From Clostridia bacterium (GTDB lineage: Bacteria; Bacillota_A; Clostridia; Christensenellales; Borkfalkiaceae): DNA of 64,000 bases. Position numbers and translations under genes: made by a program. Positions 1-7,884 of this stretch are shown one piece after another. Under the pieces are notes generated by a model that saw only the letters and a list, made by a program, of their open reading frames with translations, was not told the origin of the DNA and searched no databases. The first letter of the stretch is position 1, and every line of letters begins with the position of its first letter. The DNA lies in NCBI GenBank assembly GCA_017504735.1, contig JAFVQP010000070.1:25861-89860 (forward strand). The letters run 5' to 3'.

Positions 1-816
1 GGGGTTGGTCGCATTGATAATTTCCGTGAGGTAGTTAAAGCAACGCGCGTTCATTTGGCTAGGCGCATACATAGAAGGTTGGCTACCGCCTAATACGCCG
101 TCCAAGTCCTGCGAGGAGTCCATAATTTGGGTATCCGTCAACTGTAAAACGACAGGTTCGCGACCAACGGGCACTTCTACAATGAAATCGGGGATCGCCA
201 AAAGCGAATACAAAACGATGTTCGACTGCGAGGTCTTTTTCGTCCCTTCAGCATCTAAGAAGTAACCATCGCAATATCCGCAAACCCAATGTTCCTTCAC
301 ACCGTTTTCCAAGCCTACCACAGGAACTTCTTCGTAGTGGGTAAGGGCATGCCCTACCTTAGGCAAAATAATTTGCGTGGCTTTTACTTCTTCCGTGCAA
401 GCCTCGTCCGCGTAATACGTTTTACAATCCAAGCAGTACCAATTTTCCAATTTACCACCCGAAATACAGGTCGCTTCATACCCTGCCGTATGCTTTAAGT
501 TATGTTCTTTTTTCGCAATGGTTATATCCGCTGCGGAAATTTCTTCCGTGCCCATCGCATCCGCAAAATACGCGCCACATTCGCACGTCCAATGGGTGAT
601 GCTCCCTTCATTTTTACAGGTCGCCGCAACTTCGGAAACACGGTTTAATCTGTGCTTGTGTTCACCCTCTACGCTTTCCTCACTTTCAACACTTTCCACT
701 ACTTCCGATTGCACGCTTTCAGTAGTTGCGCCACCGCCCATCATTGCGTACAAATCGCAGGACGCCAAGGTAAATACACTAGCAATGCCTAACAATAAAC
801 CAATCATTTTTTTCAT
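1..816 (-). CDS. Metallophosphoesterase lipoprotein, C-terminus beyond window edge
   Basis: This reading frame starts at the ATG at 816 (GGTGG eight bases upstream) and runs off the left edge. The visible 272 residues are a paralogue of the gene at 866-2659. They begin with a lipoprotein signal ending LASC (Cys20), then a Ser/Glu-rich linker, then three Cys-containing repeats with paired CxxC motifs, then the start of a calcineurin-like phosphoesterase domain (LQLTDTQI). The catalytic GNHE and GHxH motifs would lie outside the window. It lies 49 bases downstream of its paralogue on the same strand, so the two are probably co-transcribed and arose by tandem duplication. It is expected to act on the cell surface. 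The fold assignment is firm; the substrate is unknown. Confidence 0.85.
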   Translation of the reverse strand, partial: MKKMIGLLLGIASVFTLASCDLYAMMGGGATTESVQSEVVESVESEESVEGEHKHRLNRVSEVAATCKNEGSITHWTCECGAYFADAMGTEEISAADITIAKKEHNLKHTAGYEATCISGGKLENWYCLDCKTYYADEACTEEVKATQIILPKVGHALTHYEEVPVVGLENGVKEHWVCGYCDGYFLDAEGTKKTSQSNIVLYSLLAIPDFIVEVPVGREPVVLQLTDTQIMDSSQDLDGVLGGSQPSMYAPSQMNARCFNYLTEIINATNP

Positions 817-865
817 GTTATTTTCCACCAAAATTATTTATATTTATTTTACGAACCCTATACAA

Positions 866-2659
866 TCAATCCTCTTTTTTGAGAATAGCAATATATTCTT
901 TTCTTTGCGCGATGGTTTTTGCACCCGTTGACGGTACAAGATTCCACTGAATTTTACCATCTTTGATGATGCCGTTTTTATCCGTGCTGTAATAATTGTA
1001 GATATCTTTAATCGTGCCGTCCGCTTCCGACAATACGATAATCGAACCGCCAATGATCGGGGTAGAACCTGTAGGTACGTTATCCCTTGCTGTCACAAGC
1101 CCCGTTTTAGGGTCAAGGACGCTCATTCTATCGTATTCGCCAGACTTCACGCCGTAGTGCAAACGCACCCCTTCATATACAACGCTGGCGCAGTTATAAT
1201 GTACGTGACCTACGAAAATGGAGTCAACCCCCAATGCCTTCATACCGTTAAATACCTTTCTATCATGGTCCCAAGGCCCGATCAAGTTTGCACCGATATA
1301 ACCAAAGTCACCGTCTTCCTTCCCTTCGTATTCATCAATGTTGATATTCGGGGTGTTAGAAGACATATCGAAACCATACTTTTTAACGTACGCTTCTTTG
1401 AACACAGCAGGCTGAATGTGGTACGCGAAGGAAATTTTTACGTTGGGTACGTATTTTTTCAAGAGCTTGATTTGTTCGGTGTACCAATCAATTTGGTCTT
1501 GCATCATACCGCAATAATTGTTTACCGTATGCCCGTTTTTCATGCTCTCTTCGCTCGCTTCCGTACAAGCATTGGTATCCGTCATATAAAATACACGCTT
1601 GATTTCATCTTCTTGTACAAGCGCAACCGAGTAGTTGCCGTTGCCCGTCAATTCTTTTTGCTCGAACAAGCAATACTGCGAATTTTCAAGCTGTTCGCAT
1701 TGCCAATCTATACCCTTCTTACTTTCCGCTTCGTGGTTGCCGAATACGGGCGACCAAGGGATTTGCAAGCTGTCCATAAACTTGATCAAGTTAAGCAACG
1801 AAGTACCGTTATCGTCGTGTGCACCGTGTACCAAGTCCCCCGTGATAATGATAAAATCGGGGTCAGCAGCCTCGACGGTTTCCGTCAAGTAATTGAACAA
1901 GCGTTCCTCAATTTGGTCGGTTGCCCAAAGGCTTTCATAGGTATTGCCGCCGGGACGAACCTGCGCAGCGTCAATGATTTGCGTATCCGTCAACTGTAAA
2001 ACAACGGGATCGCGCCCTGCGGGCACTTCCACCACGAAATCGGGGATACCAAGCACGGAAACGATTACCGTTTCCGATTTTTTCATTTTCGTTGTAGCTT
2101 CCGCATCCGCAAAATAACCTTCACAAACGGAACAGCTCCAATGCTCTACCACACCGTCTTCCCTGCCAACGACAGGTTTTGCCTCGTGGTACACAAGCTC
2201 ATGCGCCGCCGTCAAAATAACCTCGGACAATTTCACTTCTTGCGTGCAAGCTTCGTCCTTATAGTTTTTAAAGCATTTTGAGCAGGACCAATATTCCATT
2301 CTGCCGCCAGCTTTACAGGTAGGCTCAATCCCTGCCGTATATTTTAAAACGTGCTCCTCTTTCGCAAGGACTACCGCAGATTGCTCTATCGTCTCCGTAC
2401 CTTCCGCATCCGCAAAAAATTCACCGCACGCGCATTTCCAGTAAGCTATATTCCCTTCTTGCGCGCAGGTTGCTTTGCGTTCAGCCACTTTGGTCAAGAC
2501 GTGTTTATGCGTACTGCTATTTTCCGTACTCTCCATGCTTTCAACAACTTGCGATGCTTGCTCACTTTCCCCAGCTCCGCCCATCAATGCGGATAAATCA
2601 CAAGATGCCAAGGTAAATACACTAGCAATTCCCAATAAAAAACCAATAATCTTTTTCAT
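866..2659 (-). CDS. Secreted metallophosphoesterase lipoprotein with Cys-repeat N-terminus
   Basis: A 597-residue lipoprotein; LASC places the lipidated Cys at residue 20. I chose the ATG at 2659 because GGGGG lies six bases upstream; an in-frame codon four positions earlier is less likely. Residues 50-205 hold three repeats of about 55 residues with spaced Cys pairs (pattern YWxCxxC), resembling small zinc-knuckle-like modules of Clostridial surface proteins. Residues 215-560 form a calcineurin-like phosphoesterase: LQLTDTQI near 223 (Gln where His is usual), TGDLVHG, GNHE near 307, AYHIQ and GHVH near 484, which are the metal ligands. It should hydrolyse a phosphoester outside the membrane. 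The family suggests a two-metal enzyme, but the substrate cannot be read. The promoter region carries the shared AraC-type element at 2727-2790. Confidence 0.9.
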   Translation of the reverse strand: MKKIIGFLLGIASVFTLASCDLSALMGGAGESEQASQVVESMESTENSSTHKHVLTKVAERKATCAQEGNIAYWKCACGEFFADAEGTETIEQSAVVLAKEEHVLKYTAGIEPTCKAGGRMEYWSCSKCFKNYKDEACTQEVKLSEVILTAAHELVYHEAKPVVGREDGVVEHWSCSVCEGYFADAEATTKMKKSETVIVSVLGIPDFVVEVPAGRDPVVLQLTDTQIIDAAQVRPGGNTYESLWATDQIEERLFNYLTETVEAADPDFIIITGDLVHGAHDDNGTSLLNLIKFMDSLQIPWSPVFGNHEAESKKGIDWQCEQLENSQYCLFEQKELTGNGNYSVALVQEDEIKRVFYMTDTNACTEASEESMKNGHTVNNYCGMMQDQIDWYTEQIKLLKKYVPNVKISFAYHIQPAVFKEAYVKKYGFDMSSNTPNINIDEYEGKEDGDFGYIGANLIGPWDHDRKVFNGMKALGVDSIFVGHVHYNCASVVYEGVRLHYGVKSGEYDRMSVLDPKTGLVTARDNVPTGSTPIIGGSIIVLSEADGTIKDIYNYYSTDKNGIIKDGKIQWNLVPSTGAKTIAQRKEYIAILKKED

Positions 2660-2726
2660 TGTAACCCCCAAAAAAAATTTTAAATTTCCGCAAAAGTATA
2701 ATATACTTTTACCATTGGTTTATACT

Positions 2727-2790
2727 ATTATAACATATCGAAATATTGCATTTCTACTTATATTTTTTTCTATTCTCCTCATTTTTTCGG
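2727..2790 (-). promoter_or_regulatory. Promoter with 21-bp direct-repeat activator site (copy A)
   Basis: On the minus strand a TATAAT box (2732-2727) lies about 68 bases from the metallophosphoesterase start and has no good -35. Upstream are two half-sites on a 21-bp period: 2752-2761 (plus-strand TTCTACTTAT) and 2773-2782 (TTCTCCTCAT), followed by TTTTTTCGG to 2790. The same block recurs at 42737-42799 and 52543-52605. A 21-bp direct repeat running into the -35 region is typical of AraC-family class II activation; that an AraC protein binds here is inference. Confidence 0.7.
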
Positions 2791-2802
2791 GTAAAGGGGG
2801 AT

Positions 2803-4022
2803 TTATCGAAGAGGATTGATATGTTTCGGCAAACCATTTTCGTAGATAGGCGTCAACTCGCCTTGAATCAAAGGCAATGCATAACGGATATATTCTTTGG
2901 TTAAGCCCGTGCCTTCCTCGTTAATCCATTCGCAAGGGAACGCCTTTTCTTTGTTTGCAATTTCTTCAATCGGGGCAACCCCCGTTTCAAAACGGTAAGG
3001 TTCATCTCCAGCGCGGACAAGGGTTACCGCCACGCCGCTTTGCCCTGCCTTCGCCGCAACAACCGCCGCTTCGCCTGCGGCATACGCTTCGTTGATGTCC
3101 GTCAAGCTGGCGATATGCGCCGCACTGCGTTGTAAAGTGGAAAGCTCGATTGCACGCGTTTTGATCCCAAAATGCTTTGCGCACGCATTTGCCAAAAACA
3201 ACGCCGTACCCGTCAGCTGCTTATGCCCAAACACGTCCTCTTTCGCATCGGTTGCCGACAATTCGCAAACGTATCTGCCGTCAGGAAGTTTTACCCCTTC
3301 GGACACCGCAACAACAAGGGCTTTTTTCTTTTCCAAACAAGCGGAAATTTTCTCGTAGAAGTTTTCCATGGTAAAGAGTGTTTCCGGCAGGAAAATCAAG
3401 TCCGCCCCGTCGCAATCCGACCCTTTCGCCAAGGCGCACGCCGCTGTCAGCCAACCTGCGTTTCTCCCATAATTTCCACAATGGTTACCGCTTTCAAATC
3501 ATAAATAGCGCAATCGCAAACAATCTCTTTGATCGTTGTTGCGACAAATTTTGCCGCACTGCCGTAGCCAGGGGTATGGTCGGTGATTGCCAAATCATTG
3601 TCAATCGTTTTCGGTACGCCGACAAAACGGATTTTACTGCCGATTTTGTTGCCGTATGCGGACAATTTTTCCACCGTATCCATACTATCGTTTCCGCCTA
3701 TGTAGAAAAAGCAATCGATCTCGTACTTTTCTAACACCGCAAAAATTTTCTCGTACTCTTCGGTGCTAGCCTCGGCTTTTTTCAGTTTGTAACGGCAACT
3801 GCCAAGGTAACACGCAGGGGTACGCTTTAAAAGCTCTACCTGCCCTGCTTTCCCAAGCAAATCATTGAGTAAAACGAGGTTTTCATGCATCAAACCAAAG
3901 ATGCCGTTTCGCATACCGAACACTTTGTTTGCGCCTGCTTTTATCGCCCCCTCATATACCCCTGCAAGACTTGCATTGATCACCGAGGTCGGCCCGCCGG
4001 ACTGCCCGACAACTACATTCAT
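2803..4022 (-). pseudogene. pfp: Diphosphate-dependent phosphofructokinase, frameshifted
   Basis: Two frames together make one phosphofructokinase of about 405 residues. The N-terminal part (4022 down to 3447) has VGQSGGPTSVINAS, the GGNDS loop and PKTIDND; a Lys before TID is typical of the diphosphate-using group rather than ATP enzymes (PGTIDND). It ends prematurely just after VEIMG. The other frame continues with GWLTAACALAKGSD and runs to 2803. Inserting one base in GGGAGAAACG around 3461-3468 restores the family motif MGR(N/H)AGW, so one base is missing. Start ATG 4022 has GGAGG seven bases upstream. Expected reaction: reversible phosphorylation of fructose 6-phosphate by PPi in central glycolysis. 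Both halves are otherwise undecayed, so either a sequencing or assembly error or a very recent mutation is likely. Confidence 0.85.
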
Positions 4023-4057
4023 ATTCCATCCTCCGCGAAAATATTTTCTTCCCTTTT

Positions 4058-4086
4058 ATTGTATCATATACACCCGCATTTTGCAA
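4058..4086 (-). promoter_or_regulatory. Sigma-A type promoter of the phosphofructokinase gene
   Basis: The minus strand reads TTGCAA (4086-4081), 17 bases, TACAAT (4063-4058), placing the transcript start about 30 bases before the ATG at 4022. Confidence 0.65.
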
Positions 4087-4159
4087 GCGTATAACCAAAT
4101 TTTCCTTAAGGAAACCTTGTCTTTTATCGCACAAACTTTCCTATGTATCCTTTGTAAAA

Positions 4160-4190
4160 GTAAAGGCAGGACAAATCGCCCTACCTTTCG
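4160..4190 (-). terminator. Terminator of the OB-fold lipoprotein gene
   Basis: A nine-base stem (4162-4170 with 4180-4188, one mismatch) lies just after the stop at 4203, followed on the minus strand by ACTTTTAC. The U-tract is short. Confidence 0.5.
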
Positions 4191-4202
4191 CATTTTAACC
4201 GA

Positions 4203-6761
4203 TTAATAGTTGTCAAAATTTAAGGTGTTCAAAATTTTACCGTCAGCCGTATAAGCCGCCAACGCACAGCCTGCCCAGAAGGTCTTATCATTCCAGTTAC
4301 AAGCCGCAATTTCAAGCGTTACTTCTTGACCTGCAAAAGCCTTCAACCAGCTGTACTGATTCGCACTCGAACAATACAACGTAATCTTCTGACCGTTTGC
4401 TATGAAGTTAAGGTTGGTATAATATGCCGTTTCCACAACTTCAACCGTACCCGTGATGATAAATACCGTCGTCGAGTAGTCCACCATTTTGTCAAGGGCA
4501 TAGAATTCTTGACCCGTCGTACCTTCCACGAACTTTGCAGTGGAATACGTATGGTTACCATAGTAGTTTACAAGGATTTCCGCATCTACAATACAGGTTT
4601 GACCAAAACGAGTTGCTTCGTTTTCAGCCTTCACGTAACGTTCGCGCATACCCTTCAAAACAACTTCGTGACCGATTTCAAGACCTACAAAATAATCCGT
4701 CGAATCTACAAGAACAGCAATCATGCTGCCGTCTTCGCCAAAGAGATAGAAACCATTTTTGTTTACAACGGAAGGACCTACGATACCCTTTACCGTTACT
4801 TCGCTGTCAACGTCCGCAGCAATGGCTTCCGCAACCGTAATGCTTTCATAGACGACAGGTTCAACCACCGTAATCTCAATGGATTCGCTGTAGGTAATAT
4901 TGCCATACGTTGCCGTAACCGTAACCTTTGCCGTACCGTTTTCACCGCAATGGAAGGTCGTTACACCGTTTTCCGTCGTGAAATACGCAACGGCTTCATT
5001 GTCGGATTCATAAGAAAGCTGCGCACCGCTAAACTCAAGAAGCGCCGAGGAAACTTCCGTTACCATTTCCTTTGCAGGGTCAGCTTCGTAAAGAGTTGCA
5101 AACTGGTCCATGCCGTAATATTTCACAGCAAATTTCGCCGCGTCTTCCAAATCGAATGTATAACCGTCGTCCTGAATCGAAATGGGCAAGAAACGATAAA
5201 TACAACCCGTATCCGAGCTCTTTGCGTTGATTACCGAGAGGTAAACGGTGCAAATTTTACCGTTGAATGCATCTACCCATTCAAAATCGCCGCCGTTACA
5301 CTGCGTGTAAACGTAGCTGCCCGTCGTTTCGTCAAGGTCGTTGATGTAGTAGTTGACAAAGCCGTTGCCAGGCGCTGTTTTTACCAATGCATTTACTTTG
5401 TAAATGGTCGTCGTGATATCCTCCGTAACGGGGGTATCCATGATTTCTTTTACCGTCGTTTCTTCAATCCAGGATTTATCAAATTCGTTCGTACCCTTAT
5501 CGTTTGCAACCAAATAAGCCTCTTCTAACTGGTTGCACCCTTTGTAACCGTGCTTAGAAGCCGCGCTTTGTTCCTTTTCCAATACCCAATAGGTCTTGGA
5601 TGCCAAAACGGTAATCTTGTTGCCGACGGATACTTGACCTGCGATATCGTTGTCGTAAACGTAAATCGAGTTGGTGTTATCTACAAGATATACACCGCTG
5701 GGCTTCATACCGTTTGCATAGGTAATTTGCGCAACAACGCCTTCTACCTTTACCATTGCGCCCACGTCCGCAATACGCGCCTCTTCAATCGTCATTGCGG
5801 TATAATTACTTTCATCAAAGTTACCTGCATTCGACGTAAATTCAATCAAACGCGCGTTTTTAACTTCTTTCGTACCGTTGTGGTTTTGAAGAATACAATG
5901 AAGCAATACTTCGTCGCCTTTTACGGGCTTGCTTTCAAAGTTCGCATAACCAATCGAACCATCTACATTGTACGTACCGTACACGTAAATCGAACCCGTT
6001 TCGTCTTTAATTTGCATTTCACCATATTGAGGGTTCAAAACCGATTCGATAATCCCACGGATATAATATCTGCCTTCCGTGACGTTGCCAGGTTCACCGC
6101 AAAGTTCCAACGCCTCAGCAATCGTGATATAGCTGTCTGCAGGAATGTCGGGTACTGCAGGAGTATCAGGCGTTTCACCGCCTTCACCCTTCAACACTTC
6201 ACCCAAGGTAGGTTTGTCAAATTCTACCGTACCGTTGTAGTTTTTAATCGTACCCGTTACGGTGATGGTATCGCCAACGGCAAGGTTTTTATTGTCGCCG
6301 TTTGCGTTATCACGCATCCAATAGCAGTAGAAATCTTTCCCAGCTACGTTGAAGGTCAAACAAATGGTATATTTTGCGCTGTCATATTCTTTTACGTTGG
6401 TAATCGTACCCTGCAAGGTGTGCGTACCTTCTAACGTTTCACCCGTACCCAAAGCATATGCCGCTTCTACAATCGCCAAAGTTTCGGGGTCGAATTCGGG
6501 GATTTCTTCTTCAGGCTCTTCGCTGTCAGGGGTGCTTTCTTCAGGCTGTTCGCTGTCGGGAGTGCTTTGCTCGGGAGCGTTTTCACTGGAAAGTTCCTCT
6601 TCAGAAGAAGTGGATTCCGTACTGGTAGAACCGCCAAGCAAATCGCCAAGATTTACACCGCCGATATTGATGTCGCCAAGGGCAGACATATCACATGCCG
6701 TTGCACCTGCCAACACACCCAATGCCGTAAGCGTCAAAAGTAGCTTTTTAAGTTTCTTCAT
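4203..6761 (-). CDS. Large surface lipoprotein with OB-fold-like and Ig-like domains
   Basis: An 852-residue lipoprotein with signal ending GATAC (Cys23), followed by a Ser/Glu/Pro-rich stalk to about residue 90 that contains near-repeats of EESTPDSEE. The rest is a string of beta-rich modules: several have the pattern VxGTITxVxxYxxxxxxIxDxTGxIYVY typical of OB-fold-like surface domains (for example 100-200, 215-320, 335-420, 655-730 and 750-850), and one near 560-650 is a BIG2-like Ig domain (LSYESDNEAVAYF...GTAKVTVTATYG). No catalytic motif is visible. The ATG at 6761 has GAGGTG upstream. It stands alone between terminators and the SLOG gene. It probably binds or displays something at the surface; its role is unknown. 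Confidence 0.8.
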   Translation of the reverse strand: MKKLKKLLLTLTALGVLAGATACDMSALGDINIGGVNLGDLLGGSTSTESTSSEEELSSENAPEQSTPDSEQPEESTPDSEEPEEEIPEFDPETLAIVEAAYALGTGETLEGTHTLQGTITNVKEYDSAKYTICLTFNVAGKDFYCYWMRDNANGDNKNLAVGDTITVTGTIKNYNGTVEFDKPTLGEVLKGEGGETPDTPAVPDIPADSYITIAEALELCGEPGNVTEGRYYIRGIIESVLNPQYGEMQIKDETGSIYVYGTYNVDGSIGYANFESKPVKGDEVLLHCILQNHNGTKEVKNARLIEFTSNAGNFDESNYTAMTIEEARIADVGAMVKVEGVVAQITYANGMKPSGVYLVDNTNSIYVYDNDIAGQVSVGNKITVLASKTYWVLEKEQSAASKHGYKGCNQLEEAYLVANDKGTNEFDKSWIEETTVKEIMDTPVTEDITTTIYKVNALVKTAPGNGFVNYYINDLDETTGSYVYTQCNGGDFEWVDAFNGKICTVYLSVINAKSSDTGCIYRFLPISIQDDGYTFDLEDAAKFAVKYYGMDQFATLYEADPAKEMVTEVSSALLEFSGAQLSYESDNEAVAYFTTENGVTTFHCGENGTAKVTVTATYGNITYSESIEITVVEPVVYESITVAEAIAADVDSEVTVKGIVGPSVVNKNGFYLFGEDGSMIAVLVDSTDYFVGLEIGHEVVLKGMRERYVKAENEATRFGQTCIVDAEILVNYYGNHTYSTAKFVEGTTGQEFYALDKMVDYSTTVFIITGTVEVVETAYYTNLNFIANGQKITLYCSSANQYSWLKAFAGQEVTLEIAACNWNDKTFWAGCALAAYTADGKILNTLNFDNY

Positions 6762-6886
6762 TTGTACACCTCACAAATATTTTTTACATTGTAAAATTTG
6801 CGTCGTTCGCATTTTTTTAATTGTACAACTTTTTTGTTAAGTATGTCAAGCATTCGAACCCCACTTTCCAAAAGCACTTTAATATT

Positions 6887-7351
6887 CTATATTAAATCAA
6901 AGACATTTATATATGTTTTTTTGCATTTTTTTGCATATTTTAACGCTTTATAGGCACCACTACCCTCTCTTTCTTCTGCATAAAAGACGATATACTCGCT
7001 TCGATTTATCATTTCACAGTTTCGATAATAAATTCTACTATACCAATAATCGTAAGCGAGCGGAAGATAGACAATTTGTTCATACTTTTCCCGTAAAATC
7101 GATGAATATGCCTCTTTTTTACACCCCTCCCTTTCCACGGAACAGTAACATCGTTTGATATGCGGATATCTTCCCTTTAACATAGTCACAATTTTGTAAC
7201 ACATCTCGTCGAATTCACTAAATTCGCCAAAATAAAACAGCGTAAACCCCTCTATTAAAATTAACTTTTCTACAATACAAGTCAATTCCTTGCGCAGGGC
7301 ATCGTCACTTTTTATTACCCGATGTCCAAAAAACGAACAAATTTTATCCAT
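6887..7351 (-). CDS. SLOG/DUF1273-like Rossmannoid protein
   Basis: A 154-residue soluble protein. It has the N-terminal FFGHR motif, then a conserved FYFGEFSEFDEMCY stretch, YPHIKR, and a late segment (SEYIVFYAEEREGSGAYKALKYAKK) that matches the GxxG nucleotide-loop region of SLOG/DprA-like folds. Family knowledge: such proteins are predicted to bind nucleotides or nucleic acids, and many occur near phage and stress genes; no activity is established for this one. I chose ATG 7351 over the GTG at 7357 because AAAGGAGG sits five bases before it. It is divergent from the XRE regulator at 7435, and its promoter overlaps one of the two operator-like repeats, so it is likely repressed by that regulator. 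Confidence 0.75.
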   Translation of the reverse strand: MDKICSFFGHRVIKSDDALRKELTCIVEKLILIEGFTLFYFGEFSEFDEMCYKIVTMLKGRYPHIKRCYCSVEREGCKKEAYSSILREKYEQIVYLPLAYDYWYSRIYYRNCEMINRSEYIVFYAEEREGSGAYKALKYAKKCKKTYINVFDLI

Positions 7352-7372
7352 AAACACCTCCTTTCAATTTTA

Positions 7373-7428
7373 ATTATATTTAGGCAATACCTAAATATCA
7401 AGAAAAATTAAGTATTGCTTAATATAAT
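7373..7428. promoter_or_regulatory. Divergent promoters with twin 15-bp operators
   Basis: Two near-identical palindromes, 7380-7394 (TTAGGCAATACCTAA) and 7408-7422 (TTAAGTATTGCTTAA), fit TTARGCAATACYTAA in opposite orientation, centres 28 bp apart. For the SLOG gene the minus strand has TTGATA (7401-7396), 17 bases, TATAAT (7378-7373), and the first palindrome fills that spacer. For the regulator gene TATAAT is at 7423-7428 with the second palindrome immediately upstream. The layout is what a small XRE repressor controlling itself and its neighbour would need. Binding is inferred. Confidence 0.8.
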
Positions 7429-7434
7429 AATGTT

Positions 7435-7656
7435 ATGGATAAAAATTTAGACGAAATTATCAGTAAAAACTTAAAAGAAGAAATTGAACAATCGGGAAAA
7501 AGCAAAACGGAAATCGCACGCGCCATCGGCGTTTCTTCCCCTACAATTTCACAATATTTGTCAGGAAGAATACAGCCTAGCCTTGCCACCTTGTCAAAAT
7601 TGTGCAATTTTTTAGGATGTTCCGCCGACGATATCTTAAATGTAAAATTAAAATGA
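7435..7656 (+). CDS. XRE/Cro-CI family transcriptional regulator
   Basis: A 73-residue single-domain helix-turn-helix protein. The HTH covers residues 20-55 (KTEIARAIGVSSPTISQYLSGR), followed by PSLATLSKLCNFLGCSADDIL, the usual end of this fold. There is no effector domain. The ATG at 7435 lies seven bases after a TATAAT box and has no visible ribosome binding site, so the mRNA may be leaderless. The gene ends in a strong hairpin terminator. Divergent from the SLOG gene, with an operator in each promoter, it is most likely an autorepressor that also controls that gene. Confidence 0.9.
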   Translation: MDKNLDEIISKNLKEEIEQSGKSKTEIARAIGVSSPTISQYLSGRIQPSLATLSKLCNFLGCSADDILNVKLK

Positions 7657-7667
7657 AACCATAAAAC

Positions 7668-7702
7668 AACGGACAGCCAATTGGCTGTCCGTTATATTTT
7701 TA
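7668..7702 (+). terminator. Rho-independent terminator of the XRE gene
   Basis: A perfect 13-base inverted repeat (7668-7680 with 7681-7693) follows the stop by 11 bases and is followed by a T-rich tract. Confidence 0.85.
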
Positions 7703-7705
7703 CAT

Positions 7706-7732
7706 TTCAACGCATACCTGGTATGCACATTT
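7706..7732. repeat. Dispersed intergenic repeat, copy 1
   Basis: Contains TTCAACGCATACCTG followed by GTATGC, so this copy has a perfect palindromic core GCATACCTGGTATGC. Read on the minus strand it fits a consensus of about 27 bases: AAATG, a short G/C-rich stretch, then CAGGTATGCGTTGAA. Other copies are at 7851, 36893, 44763 and 63654. Confidence 0.7.
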
Positions 7733-7850
7733 GTACATTTTTACAAAAACAATCGGGGTATCAGACGCTTTCCTTGTTCGCATTTAAATCTTCAAGAAAA
7801 GAGAACCGAAAAAAACGTTTTTCCTCTAAGGATACGTCATTTTTTACAAA

Positions 7851-7877
7851 TGAACGCATACCTGCCCCCTTCATTTT
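7851..7877. repeat. Dispersed intergenic repeat, copy 2
   Basis: TGAACGCATACCTG then CCCCC and TTCATTTT; the palindromic arm is lost. It lies eight bases beyond the stop codon of the minus-strand gene at 7885. Confidence 0.65.
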
Positions 7878-7884
7878 GCAAAAA

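Noticed and set aside
3447..3480. Programmed ribosomal frameshift in the phosphofructokinase gene
   Set aside because: There is no slippery heptamer and no reason for this metabolic enzyme to need it; a missing base explains the data better.
3002..3504. Several overlapping short frames around the phosphofructokinase break
   Set aside because: All are shadows of the two real halves in other frames; none carries a recognisable motif or start site.
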